DNA of 64,000 bases from assembly GCA_016787605.1 (NCBI GenBank), contig JAEUUE010000124.1, positions 1 to 64,000 on the forward strand. Reading direction: 5' to 3'. A program made the translations under genes and the position numbers. This stretch comes from Cyclobacteriaceae bacterium. GTDB lineage: Bacteria; Bacteroidota; Bacteroidia; Cytophagales; Cyclobacteriaceae. This document shows, piece after piece, positions 43,717-51,304 of the stretch. Below the pieces are notes generated by a model, which worked only from the letters and a program-made list of their open reading frames with translations, was not told the DNA's origin and made no database searches. Position 1 is the first letter of the stretch. Each line of letters opens with the position of its first letter.

Positions 43717-44394
43717 ATGACTGAACCTGCAGGAAAGAAAACGCCGTCGTTACCTACGATCGCCGGGCTGATCATCTCGTTGTTCAGCCTGGCTTTCTTT
43801 GCCATCTGGTACCGCGACTGGTTTGGGATCACGGTGACTTCGGTCCTGATCCGCGAAGCATCGATTTTTGGCTTTGTTGCCCTGCTATTTTTCATCATCC
43901 GCCGCGAGGGACTGGACCTTACTTCCATCGGTCTTCATTTTACTGCCGTGGGCAAGTCGGTGGCCTGGGGTATGCTCTTTTTTGTGTTGTCCATGGCCGG
44001 CATCCTGCTTTGTGTACTGGCCATGCAATACCTGGGCTGGAAGGTGGGAGGAGAGGAAGCCGGAGCGTACAAAGACATCCCGGTTTGGGTCCTGTTCATC
44101 ATGGTGGTGCGTGCCGGGATTGCGGAAGAGGTCTTTTATCGCGGCTACGCCATCGAGCGGATCAAGGCGTGGACCGGGAGTACCGGGGTGGCTGTGGCGG
44201 TTCCGTTGATCATCTTCTCGGTGGGGCATTTCCGGCAGGGGCCAGGCGGGATCCTGATTTCCTTTGTGGCCGGTGCCATTCTGACGGCTACCTACCTGTG
44301 GAAGAAGGATCTGCTGGCCAACATGGTGGCCCATTTCACGGTGGACTTCATTCCTAATGTGGCGTTGCCGTTGTTGGGAGTGGAGAATTCCTGA
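43717..44394 (+). CDS. CPBP-family intramembrane metalloprotease
   Basis: A 225-aa membrane protein with about six to eight helices. The CPBP/Abi motifs are present: EEVFYRGYAIER (EExxxR, near residue 139), FSVGHFRQG (FxxxH) and AHFTVDF (HxxxD). These bind zinc in the membrane. The family includes CAAX proteases and bacteriocin self-immunity proteins; the substrate is unknown. It starts 9 bp after the sortilin-like gene, probably in the same transcript. Confidence 0.9.
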   Translation: MTEPAGKKTPSLPTIAGLIISLFSLAFFAIWYRDWFGITVTSVLIREASIFGFVALLFFIIRREGLDLTSIGLHFTAVGKSVAWGMLFFVLSMAGILLCVLAMQYLGWKVGGEEAGAYKDIPVWVLFIMVVRAGIAEEVFYRGYAIERIKAWTGSTGVAVAVPLIIFSVGHFRQGPGGILISFVAGAILTATYLWKKDLLANMVAHFTVDFIPNVALPLLGVENS

Positions 44395-44460
44395 CAGGGT
44401 GATCATCACCACTGGTGCTTTGAGGATGTGTAAATTGTTGGTTGAAATCTCTTTGTGAGT

Positions 44461-44997
44461 ATGATATTGACAATGTTTCGGACAGTCCTAAGGCTTAAGT
44501 CGTGGAAGCTATTTTTAATTATGGTTGGCAGCACTTTGGTGGCGGATATTCTGCTTCTGATGGTGGTTCCAATTTCAATAGAAACTCTTCCTTTGTTTAA
44601 CATAGCTTCCAGTCTTACTTACCTGGCATGGCTCTTTTGGATTTTGAGTATTCTCGTTTACCTCCCGTTGGCCTGCCAGGTGGGTAATCCGCTTCTTACC
44701 AGAGCGGTATATTTTGCTTTATTCCTGGTTTTTGGATTCTCGATAGCCTCCTTACTTGAGTTGCCTGACTCTGTTCTGATTCGTGCTCTCCGCTATTTGA
44801 CGATAGCTTCCTTGATAGGAGTTGTTGGCTATGCTGCGTATTTGATAAAATTGATAGAGTCAAAGGAAAGAGTCTCTGTTTCTGAGTGCTTGGGAGTGTT
44901 CATGCTCATCTGGCTGTTCCCGATCGGTATCTGGGTCTTGCAACCAAGGTTGAATGAGCTGGCCAGCAAGGGATCGAGTGAGCAAACCGCTGAATAA
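44461..44997 (+). CDS. Small four-to-five-helix membrane protein
   Basis: A 178-aa hydrophobic protein; ATG 44461 (MILTMFRTVLRLK) is preferred to the GTG six bases upstream. Membrane helices lie near residues 16-38 (FLIMVGSTLVADILLLMVV), 50-70, 82-98, 108-127 and 140-158. No family recognised. Its base composition is clearly AT-richer than its neighbours, which may mark horizontal transfer. Confidence 0.65.
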   Translation: MILTMFRTVLRLKSWKLFLIMVGSTLVADILLLMVVPISIETLPLFNIASSLTYLAWLFWILSILVYLPLACQVGNPLLTRAVYFALFLVFGFSIASLLELPDSVLIRALRYLTIASLIGVVGYAAYLIKLIESKERVSVSECLGVFMLIWLFPIGIWVLQPRLNELASKGSSEQTAE

Positions 44998-45048
44998 CCA
45001 GTCGCAGAAAAGCAGTTCAGTGTTATCATTAGGAACTTTCTTTATCCC

Positions 45049-45082
45049 ATTGTTGTATATACAATAATTGTATATAATTTTA
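45049..45082 (+). promoter_or_regulatory. Pirin-cluster promoter with MarR-type operator
   Basis: A perfect palindrome TTGTATATACAA sits in 45049-45068, a 20-bp stretch matching the MarR promoter at 36220-36239 except at one base. A second half site TTGTATATAA follows at 45069-45078. A -7-like TAATTTTA at 45075-45082 lies 22 bases before the ATG. Confidence 0.7.
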
Positions 45083-45104
45083 TGCGGTTTTACCCCAAAA
45101 AGCC

Positions 45105-45818
45105 ATGAAAACGACCCTTCACAAAGCCAATTCCCGCGGCCATGCCAACCACGGATGGCTGGATTCCTACCACACCTTCAGTTTTGCCGGTTATTACGAG
45201 CCCACCCGGGTCCATTTTGGCCTGCTTCGTGTCCTTAACGACGACGTGGTCAAGGGAGGAATGGGCTTCGGCCAGCACCCCCACGACAACATGGAAATCG
45301 TGTCCATCCCGCTTCGCGGCGCGCTGGAACACCGGGACAACACCGGAGGCCACGCGATTATCAAATCCGGCGAAGTGCAAATCATGAGCGCCGGCTCGGG
45401 CATTGCCCACAGCGAAAAGAATGCCTCGTCCACGGAGGATGTCAACTTTCTGCAAATCTGGGTATTCCCCAAGGAGCGCAACATCAAACCCCGTTACGAT
45501 CAGAAACTCTTCAACAAGGCGGACCGCATCAACAAGTTACAGGTCGTGGTGGCGCCCGATCAGGTCAATGGGGCTCTATGGATTAACCAGGATTCATGGT
45601 TCAGCCTTTCTTCCCTGGCACCTGGCTCTTCGCTGACCTACACGGTGCATAAACCGGGGAATGGCGTATATGCCTTCGTTATTGACGGGAATGTCAAGAT
45701 CGCCGGTCAACCCTTATCACGCCGTGACGGGTTGGGTGTTTACGACACCGACTCGTTCTCCCTGGAAGCATCGGAGAATGCTGAAGTGTTGTTCATCGAA
45801 GTGCCCATGAATCCCTAG
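45105..45818 (+). CDS. Pirin-family protein (first copy)
   Basis: A 237-aa bicupin. The metal site of the N-terminal cupin is complete: His58 and His60 in QHPHDN, His102 and Glu104 in IAHSEKN. The start HKANSRGHANHGWLDSYHTFSF is that of the YhhW-like pirins, which have quercetin 2,3-dioxygenase activity in vitro. First gene of a five-gene cluster behind a MarR-type operator. Likely cytoplasmic and linked to oxidative or electrophile stress. Confidence 0.92.
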   Translation: MKTTLHKANSRGHANHGWLDSYHTFSFAGYYEPTRVHFGLLRVLNDDVVKGGMGFGQHPHDNMEIVSIPLRGALEHRDNTGGHAIIKSGEVQIMSAGSGIAHSEKNASSTEDVNFLQIWVFPKERNIKPRYDQKLFNKADRINKLQVVVAPDQVNGALWINQDSWFSLSSLAPGSSLTYTVHKPGNGVYAFVIDGNVKIAGQPLSRRDGLGVYDTDSFSLEASENAEVLFIEVPMNP

Positions 45819-45822
45819 TCCT

Positions 45823-46692
45823 ATGAAAAGCAGAACCGTTTCTCGCTTGCTCTATGCCCACGAGGTGGACATGGGAGGACTCCCGGTAAGACAACCCCTG
45901 CCGACGCAACAGGTGGAGCAGTTGGATCCGTTTCTCCTGCTGCACCATGCGAATATCAAGGTGCCGACCACCATCCGTCCGGATCACGCCGGGGTGGGTC
46001 CGCATCCTCACCGGGGATTTTCTCCGGTGACCTTCATCTTCCAGGGCGGCGTTCATCACCGCGATAGCCGGGGCAATAACAGCAAGATATACGCCGGGGG
46101 TGCACAGTGGATGAATGCAGGGCGAGGAATCATCCATAGCGAACGACCCACCGACGATATCCACGAAATCGGCGGACGCCAGGAGATTATCCAGCTGTGG
46201 ATCAATACGCCGGCAAACCACAAGATGGATCAGCCGGCCTACTTTCCTCTTTCTTCCGAGGAAGTCCCAGAGACATCTTCCGAAGACCAAAGCGTTGTAG
46301 TGCGTGTGTTCTCCGGCCTTGTACTCGGTATCAAGGGTCCGATTCCGGCGCCTACCGAAGTCAATGCCGCTACGCTGATCTTCAAGAAAGGCGGGAAGAT
46401 TGGCGTTCCGCTTCCATCACATCATCAGGCGATAGTTTACCTCCTGGATGGTAAATTGAACGTCGATGGTTTCGGAATGGTGGAAGGGCTGCACCTTATT
46501 CATTTGAGTAATGACGGCGACGGGTTCGCGGCGGAAGCCCTTGAAGATACCCGGGCCTTGCTGCTGAGCGGAGCACCGCTCCAGGAGGAAGTGGTTTCTT
46601 ACGGGCCGTTCGTGATGAATAACCAGACCCAGATTCTCGAAGCCATGCGGGATTACCGAATGGGCAAAATGGGCGTACTGATTGAAGAGTAA
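45823..46692 (+). CDS. Pirin-family protein (second copy)
   Basis: A 289-aa bicupin of a different pirin subfamily. Ligands are His61 and His63 in PHPHRG and His105 and Glu107 in IIHSERP. The C-terminal cupin with HHQAIVYLLDGKLNVDGFG is followed by LEDTRALLLSGAPLQEEVVSYGPFVMN, the standard pirin C-terminal ending. It starts 4 bp after the first pirin gene, so the two are co-transcribed paralogues rather than a recent duplication, given how far their sequences differ. Confidence 0.92.
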   Translation: MKSRTVSRLLYAHEVDMGGLPVRQPLPTQQVEQLDPFLLLHHANIKVPTTIRPDHAGVGPHPHRGFSPVTFIFQGGVHHRDSRGNNSKIYAGGAQWMNAGRGIIHSERPTDDIHEIGGRQEIIQLWINTPANHKMDQPAYFPLSSEEVPETSSEDQSVVVRVFSGLVLGIKGPIPAPTEVNAATLIFKKGGKIGVPLPSHHQAIVYLLDGKLNVDGFGMVEGLHLIHLSNDGDGFAAEALEDTRALLLSGAPLQEEVVSYGPFVMNNQTQILEAMRDYRMGKMGVLIEE

Positions 46693-46711
46693 ACAACCTA
46701 AACCATCTGTC

Positions 46712-47110
46712 ATGCAGAATAGTGAGATCAATTTTGGACGTGTTTTAAAGGCTGGCTTTATCGCCGCATTCATCGGCGTTGGCCTGAACAATATCTGGAG
46801 CCTTATTGCCGGTGTATTGGGAGCTACCATCCCTCCGGCTTTTGCGATTGCCGTAACCATTTCTTCCCTGCTGCCCGTCGTGGTGGCCTCTTTAGTTTAT
46901 TTTGTCCTGGCTCGTTACCTGGCCAAGGGACCGCTCATCTTTACCGTACTCGGAGTGGGCTTTCTGCTCTTCAGTTTCTTCCCCATCTTCAACAACCCCC
47001 AGCTTCCTGATGGAACCGTGATGGACGATACCTTCCCGCTGTTGGTGGCTCCCATGCACGTATTTTCGGGCGTGTTGGCCCTTTATGGCATCCCGAAGTG
47101 GTCGCGGTAA
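46712..47110 (+). CDS. DUF6069-type membrane protein
   Basis: A 132-aa protein from ATG 46712 (MQNSEINFGRVLKAG), with four membrane helices: AGFIAAFIGVGLNNIWSLI, FAIAVTISSLLPVVVASLVYF, PLIFTVLGVGFLLFSFFPIF and LLVAPMHVFSGVLALYGIP. The pattern resembles DUF6069, often found next to pirin and oxidoreductase genes. Function unknown. Confidence 0.7.
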   Translation: MQNSEINFGRVLKAGFIAAFIGVGLNNIWSLIAGVLGATIPPAFAIAVTISSLLPVVVASLVYFVLARYLAKGPLIFTVLGVGFLLFSFFPIFNNPQLPDGTVMDDTFPLLVAPMHVFSGVLALYGIPKWSR

Positions 47111-47155
47111 ACTCTTTGGAGGCGGGATTGTTTCTCTGCAACAGAATCTAAAATC

Positions 47156-47749
47156 ATGAGTCAAGAAGCCGCCATATCCGTGATCCACGATACCGACAAA
47201 AACGTGTTGGATATCATCTTAAGCCGGAGGAGCCAGCGGGCGTTTGCCGATACGCCGGTTACCTCCGAGCAAGTGGAGACCTTGTTTGAGGCGGCCAAAT
47301 GGGCGCCATCAAGCGTCAACGAACAGCCGTGGCAATACATCTACGCCAACAAGGGCGAGGAACTTTGGGACGTGATTTTCGGAACCCTCCATGAAGGAAA
47401 CCAGGTCTGGGCGAAGAATGCACCGGTCCTGGTGGTCAGCCTGGCACGAACCACCTTTTCCAGAAACGGTCGTGCCAATGCGTACGCAATGTATGATCTT
47501 GGTGGAGCCAACGTGCTGCTTTCACTGCAGGCAACATCAATGGGTCTCAACGTGCACCAGATGGGAGGATATGATCACGAGGGGCTTCGGCAGGCTCTAC
47601 GAGTGCCGTCGGATCTTGAGCTGGGCGTGATTATGGCCATCGGTTTCCCCGGCGATGGTGAGCAACTTCCCGAACAACTGCGGGAGAGAGACCGTGCTCC
47701 CCGGGTCCGCCGTCCGCTGGAAGACTTCGTGATGAACAAAACCTATTGA
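47156..47749 (+). CDS. Nitroreductase-family flavoprotein
   Basis: A 197-aa FMN enzyme. RRSQRAFADTPVTSEQVE near residue 23 and EAAKWAPSSVNEQPW near 45 are the FMN phosphate-binding and dimer segments of the nitroreductase fold. YDLGGANVLLSLQATSMGL and VIMAIGFPGDGE complete it. It probably reduces quinones or nitro compounds with NAD(P)H. Fourth gene of the pirin cluster, two bases before the OsmC gene. Confidence 0.92.
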   Translation: MSQEAAISVIHDTDKNVLDIILSRRSQRAFADTPVTSEQVETLFEAAKWAPSSVNEQPWQYIYANKGEELWDVIFGTLHEGNQVWAKNAPVLVVSLARTTFSRNGRANAYAMYDLGGANVLLSLQATSMGLNVHQMGGYDHEGLRQALRVPSDLELGVIMAIGFPGDGEQLPEQLRERDRAPRVRRPLEDFVMNKTY

Positions 47750-47750
47750 C

Positions 47751-48161
47751 ATGGCCTCCAAAGAAATCCAGTCCGCCACGGCAGAAATTGGGAGAGACCT
47801 TTACCATACGGAGCTGCGGTCGCGAACGCATTCCCTGGTTGCCGACGAGCCGCTCGATGTCGGCGGACGCGATGAGGGACCTCGCCCGGGCGATTTCATG
47901 CGCATGGCGCTGGCCTCGTGTACGGCCATTACCCTGCGGATGTATGCCGACCGCAAGCAGTTTGATGTAGACAAGATCCGGGTGAAAGTTTCCAACGGAC
48001 CGTTCGATCAGAAAACGGTGTATACGAGCGAAGTGGAAATTGTCGGGAAACTCACCGCCGAGCAAAAGGACCGGATGCTACAGATCGCCAAATTGTGTCC
48101 CGTGCACAAAACCCTGACCAACCCGGTTGAGATTCAGACTGAGCTTCGCCTTGTTGATTGA
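47751..48161 (+). CDS. OsmC-family peroxiredoxin-like protein
   Basis: A 136-aa OsmC/Ohr-fold protein. DEGPRPGDFMRMALASCTAITLRM carries the first conserved Cys (near residue 59) and KLCPVHKTLTNPV the second (near 120), the pair that reduces organic peroxides in Ohr/OsmC enzymes. It lies one base after the nitroreductase stop. Its presence makes oxidative or electrophile defence the likely theme of the cluster. Confidence 0.92.
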   Translation: MASKEIQSATAEIGRDLYHTELRSRTHSLVADEPLDVGGRDEGPRPGDFMRMALASCTAITLRMYADRKQFDVDKIRVKVSNGPFDQKTVYTSEVEIVGKLTAEQKDRMLQIAKLCPVHKTLTNPVEIQTELRLVD

Positions 48162-48343
48162 CCCTGGGAAAATGTAAAATGCAGATTGCTCCATTCCACA
48201 TTTTTACATTTTACATTTAGCGTTTTACATTCTACATTTCCTTACCACCCCACGAGAAGCGAAAACACCTTGGCACTCCGACCTCCAGACCCGTTGACAC
48301 GTTAACACTTCAGCACCTCAACACTTCAACACCTCCACATCCC
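48162..48343. repeat. Intergenic repeats: REP-like element and 8-bp tandem array
   Basis: The first part, 48171-48232, is the second copy of the REP-like palindrome (AATGTAAAATGCA and AGCGTTTTACATT arms). The second part, 48304-48335, is four 8-bp units: AACACTTC, AGCACCTC, AACACTTC and AACACCTC, ending 8 bases before the next ATG. No gene is present. Confidence 0.65.
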
Positions 48344-48781
48344 ATGAAGGACATCACCAAAAAATACACCAACGGCGAAGTCACCATCGTTTGGAAGCCT
48401 TCGCTCTGTATTCACTCCCGCAATTGTTTCACCGGGCTGGGCGAAGTGTTTCACCCGCAGGAGCTGCCGTGGGTGACTCCGGAGCGATCGACCACGGATA
48501 AGATTATTGCCCAAATCAAAAAATGCCCTTCCGGCGCTCTGAGTTATTATATGAGTGCCGAGGCCCCTGTGGATGCGGAACCAAAGCAGGAGGCACCAGG
48601 CAAGGTGCTGGTGGAGCCATCGCACAACGGACCGCTCATGGTCCATGGAACCGTCGAAGTAAAACAGAAGGACGGAACCTCGGTGACCAAGGGAGCCGTA
48701 ACGGCTTTTTGCCGCTGCGGGGCTTCGGCGAACAAGCCATTTTGTGACGGCAGTCACCGGAAGATCGGATTTCAGGGCTGA
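48344..48781 (+). CDS. Fer4_19 plus CDGSH iron-sulphur protein
   Basis: A 145-aa protein with two iron-sulphur domains. Residues 1-70 are a YjdI/Fer4_19 domain, with Cys residues in SLCIHSRNCFTG and KKCPSGALSYY. Residues about 95-145 are a CDGSH domain with FCRCGASANKPFCDGSH, the three-Cys, one-His ligand set of a redox-active [2Fe-2S] cluster. This fusion is common in Bacteroidota. It may follow the redox cluster just upstream in function, but a 180-bp repeat region separates them. Confidence 0.92.
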   Translation: MKDITKKYTNGEVTIVWKPSLCIHSRNCFTGLGEVFHPQELPWVTPERSTTDKIIAQIKKCPSGALSYYMSAEAPVDAEPKQEAPGKVLVEPSHNGPLMVHGTVEVKQKDGTSVTKGAVTAFCRCGASANKPFCDGSHRKIGFQG

Positions 48782-48807
48782 CCCTTTCCCGGCCAAAAAT
48801 TGATCCT

Positions 48808-48815
48808 TACATTTG
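48808..48815 (+). promoter_or_regulatory. -7 element of tRNA-Val(GAC)
   Basis: TACATTTG matches TAnnTTTG and ends 22 bases before the tRNA. Confidence 0.55.
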
Positions 48816-48837
48816 CCACCCGATCGCCAGATAAAAT

Positions 48838-48912
48838 GGGGTGTTAGCTCAGCTGGTTTAGAGCACTACCTTGACAGGGTAGGGGTCGAGGGTTCGAATC
48901 CCCCACATCCCA
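48838..48912 (+). tRNA. tRNA-Val (anticodon GAC)
   Basis: 75 nt. The acceptor GGGGTGT pairs with ACATCCC with one G-U, and the discriminator is A. The anticodon stem CTACC/GGTAG encloses TTGACAG, giving GAC. The T loop is TTCGAAT. The 3' half is unlike that of tRNA-Val(TAC), so the island integrase would not confuse the two. Confidence 0.96.
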
Positions 48913-48916
48913 CAAT

Positions 48917-48961
48917 AAAAAGTAGCATTTCTTCCGGCGTCGGCACTGCAGACGAAATGCT
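48917..48961 (-). terminator. Terminator after the response-regulator gene
   Basis: On the minus strand AGCATTTC pairs with GAAATGCT around a GC-rich hairpin, with TTTTTATT after it, just past the stop at 48983. Confidence 0.5.
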
Positions 48962-48982
48962 TGCCAGGGCACCTGCTCAGTG

Positions 48983-49672
48983 CTACCCCGGCGTAACAAA
49001 CCGGTATCCCACCCCCTTAATGGTAACGATCTCCACCTGCTGGTCCTCCTTGAGGTAATCACGCAGCTTGGTGACGTACACATCCAGGTTCCTGGAATTG
49101 AAGAAGGAATCGTCGCCCCATACCCGCAACAGGATATCCTTGCGCTGCACGATGACATTCTTGTTTTCGGCCAGCACGGTCAGCAGCATGGCTTCGCGGT
49201 GGGAGAGTTTCTTCACCGAATCCCCCCGCTTCAGTTCATAACGCTGAGGATGGAAGGTGTAGTGACCGATGGCAATCTCCTCGGAGCCCGACGGGCCGGT
49301 CTTGCGGGAAAGCTTGAGCAGGTTATTTACCCGGACAATCAATTCTTCCATGCTGAAGGGCTTCCGGAGATAATCATTGCCGCCGGTCTCAAAGCCTTTC
49401 ACCACATCTTCGGTCTGCGTTTTGGCGGTTACAAAGATGATCGGCACTTCGGGATCAACGCGGCGGATTTCTCCGGCGATGGTATAACCGTCCTTGTGGG
49501 GAAGCATGATGTCGAGTACGCAGATCTGGGGACGATGCTGGAGAAAAACGGGCAGGGCATCTTGGCCGTCGTTGACCATGTGCACCGTATAGTCGCGGCT
49601 CTCCAGGCTTTCCTTGACGATTCTCCCCAGGAAGGGTTCGTCTTCCACATACAGGATGCTCACCTTGCCCAT
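48983..49672 (-). CDS. OmpR-type response regulator
   Basis: A 229-aa protein. The receiver domain (residues 1-120) has the acidic pair in YVEDEPF, phosphoacceptor Asp54 in VLDIMLP, Thr in IIFVTAKTQ and Lys in YLRKPF. The winged helix at about 130-229 includes LSHREAMLLTVLAENKNVIVQRKDIL and the recognition helix NSRNLDVYVTKLRDYLKED. The last gene of the pair with the kinase at 49677 (4-bp gap). Its likely targets are the phased TTAACC boxes upstream of the kinase and GLPGLI genes. Confidence 0.95.
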   Translation of the reverse strand: MGKVSILYVEDEPFLGRIVKESLESRDYTVHMVNDGQDALPVFLQHRPQICVLDIMLPHKDGYTIAGEIRRVDPEVPIIFVTAKTQTEDVVKGFETGGNDYLRKPFSMEELIVRVNNLLKLSRKTGPSGSEEIAIGHYTFHPQRYELKRGDSVKKLSHREAMLLTVLAENKNVIVQRKDILLRVWGDDSFFNSRNLDVYVTKLRDYLKEDQQVEIVTIKGVGYRFVTPG

Positions 49673-49676
49673 GATG

Positions 49677-51170
49677 TCAGGAATGCTGTTTAGGAAGCAT
49701 GACCGTAAAGGTACTGCCTTTGCCCGGAGCGCTGGTCACGGTGATGGAGCCTCCATGCTTTTTGACCACCTGGTCCACGTAGCTGAGACCCAGGCCGTGC
49801 CCCTTGATGTTGTGTACGTCGCCCGTGGGCAGGCGGAAGAAACGCTCAAAGATCCTCGACTGGAACTCCGTGGGAATTCCTAATCCCTTGTCACTAACGG
49901 CCAGGGACACCGTCGAACCCAGATCGCTGAGCAGAACAGTGATCTCCGGTTTTTCCGGGCTGTATTTGAGCGCGTTGTCCAGCAGATTGTAAATCACATT
50001 GGTGAGGTGAACGGCGCTGCCCTCTACCGTGAAGTGGTCTCCTTTCTTTTCAAAAGAGAGTGTAGCCCCGGATTTGTCCAGGACGAGTTTCATGGAGTTG
50101 AGTATGGTGGTCACCATTTCGTCTACCGGGACCGGAGCCATGTCGAGTGTCACGCCCCGCTCATCGAAGAGCGAGGTGGTCAGTACCTTATCGGCTAGCA
50201 GCGAAAGCCGCTGAAGTTCGAACTGTGCGATATCGAGGTACTCCGCAGTGAGTTTGGGATTGTCAATGCCGCGGAAGTTTTTCAGCGCTTCGAGGGCCAC
50301 GCTCACCGTTGCGATGGGCGTTTTCAACTCGTGGGTCATGTTGCTGATGAAATCATTCTTCAGCGCCATCAGCCGTTGCTGAGACCGGAGGCTGCGGTAC
50401 ATGACCACAAAGGCACCCAGCGTGATCAGGGTCAGAACCCCGCTGAACAGGATTTGAGGCATGATTTCCCGGAAGAGGTGGGGACGCACCTCGGTCAGTG
50501 TGGCGGAGTATCCAAAGAAGGGATCCACGCGCACCCAGTACGTGCGCAGCTCAGTGCCGAAATAGCTGCGTTCACGTTCAGACTCGTTTTCCGGATCCGC
50601 CATGCGTCGCATGCGGATCTGACCACGACCGTCGGGCGGGAGTGGCGGGAAGCTTCCTCTTTTTGACACCTTCGCTGGCGTTGAGATGCCGGCCTTTTCC
50701 AGCTGGCGTTGCAGCCCGCGTTGGATGCTATCCAGGCTGAGGGAGTCGTTGCGCAGGCGCACCGTAAAACGTGTATTGGGCCGGATGTCGCCCTCGTTAA
50801 TCCGGGAGGCAACGGACCGAAGAACCTGATGAATGGAATCCTTTTCGGAGGTAGATGAAATGAATACTTGTACCTGCCCATCGGTTTGTTTCGGAGGAGG
50901 AGTTCCGCCGAGAAGCACCACCGTGGTATCCCTCCTCTTCGAATAGGTTATGGTCCCGCCAGAGTCAAGCGGAGTCGTCTCAATGTTTTGAAGGAGCATG
51001 GAATCCCTGAGCGCCATGACCGTTTCCCGAAGCAGTCGTCCGGTATCACCCCGCAAGTCTTCGGCGGCCTTCTGGTACGAATTGCGCAGCCATAAAACCT
51101 GGAGCGTCACCAGCAGGATCATGCTGGTGCTCATCAGGGCCAGGGTGAGGTAATGCTTGGTGGCTTTCAT
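49677..51170 (-). CDS. Membrane sensor histidine kinase
   Basis: A 497-aa kinase from ATG 51170 (MKATKHYLTLALMSTSM), fixed by a TACTTTTG -7 element 12 bases upstream; a longer frame would span the promoter. Two membrane helices lie near residues 8-28 and 235-255, enclosing an approximately 200-residue periplasmic sensor region. The HisKA box is SNMTHELKTPIATV with His280. The ATPase domain shows NVIYNLLDNALKYS, DKGLGIP and GHGLGLSYVDQVVKKHGGS. The periplasmic position suits sensing of envelope or cell-surface state. It is divergent from GLPGLI and TonB-receptor-like genes. Confidence 0.94.
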   Translation of the reverse strand: MKATKHYLTLALMSTSMILLVTLQVLWLRNSYQKAAEDLRGDTGRLLRETVMALRDSMLLQNIETTPLDSGGTITYSKRRDTTVVLLGGTPPPKQTDGQVQVFISSTSEKDSIHQVLRSVASRINEGDIRPNTRFTVRLRNDSLSLDSIQRGLQRQLEKAGISTPAKVSKRGSFPPLPPDGRGQIRMRRMADPENESERERSYFGTELRTYWVRVDPFFGYSATLTEVRPHLFREIMPQILFSGVLTLITLGAFVVMYRSLRSQQRLMALKNDFISNMTHELKTPIATVSVALEALKNFRGIDNPKLTAEYLDIAQFELQRLSLLADKVLTTSLFDERGVTLDMAPVPVDEMVTTILNSMKLVLDKSGATLSFEKKGDHFTVEGSAVHLTNVIYNLLDNALKYSPEKPEITVLLSDLGSTVSLAVSDKGLGIPTEFQSRIFERFFRLPTGDVHNIKGHGLGLSYVDQVVKKHGGSITVTSAPGKGSTFTVMLPKQHS

Positions 51171-51182
51171 GGGTAGTGGCAG

Positions 51183-51285
51183 CAAAAGTAACGGCTTTAC
51201 CCTGCAGGCCGTTCGGCGTTTAACCTTAATTAACCTTTGATAAAGAACTATTAACCCCTGCCCGCCATCTCTACCCGTACATTTA
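51183..51285. promoter_or_regulatory. Divergent promoters with three phased TTAACC boxes
   Basis: Minus -7 TACTTTTG (51190-51183) drives the kinase; a plus -7-like TACATTTA (51278-51285) precedes GLPGLI. Between them TTAACC begins at 51220, 51230 and 51251, spacings of 10 and 21 bases, so all lie on one helix face, as OmpR-type dimers require. Confidence 0.6.
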
Positions 51286-51304
51286 CACGGCATTTGAACC
51301 AACT

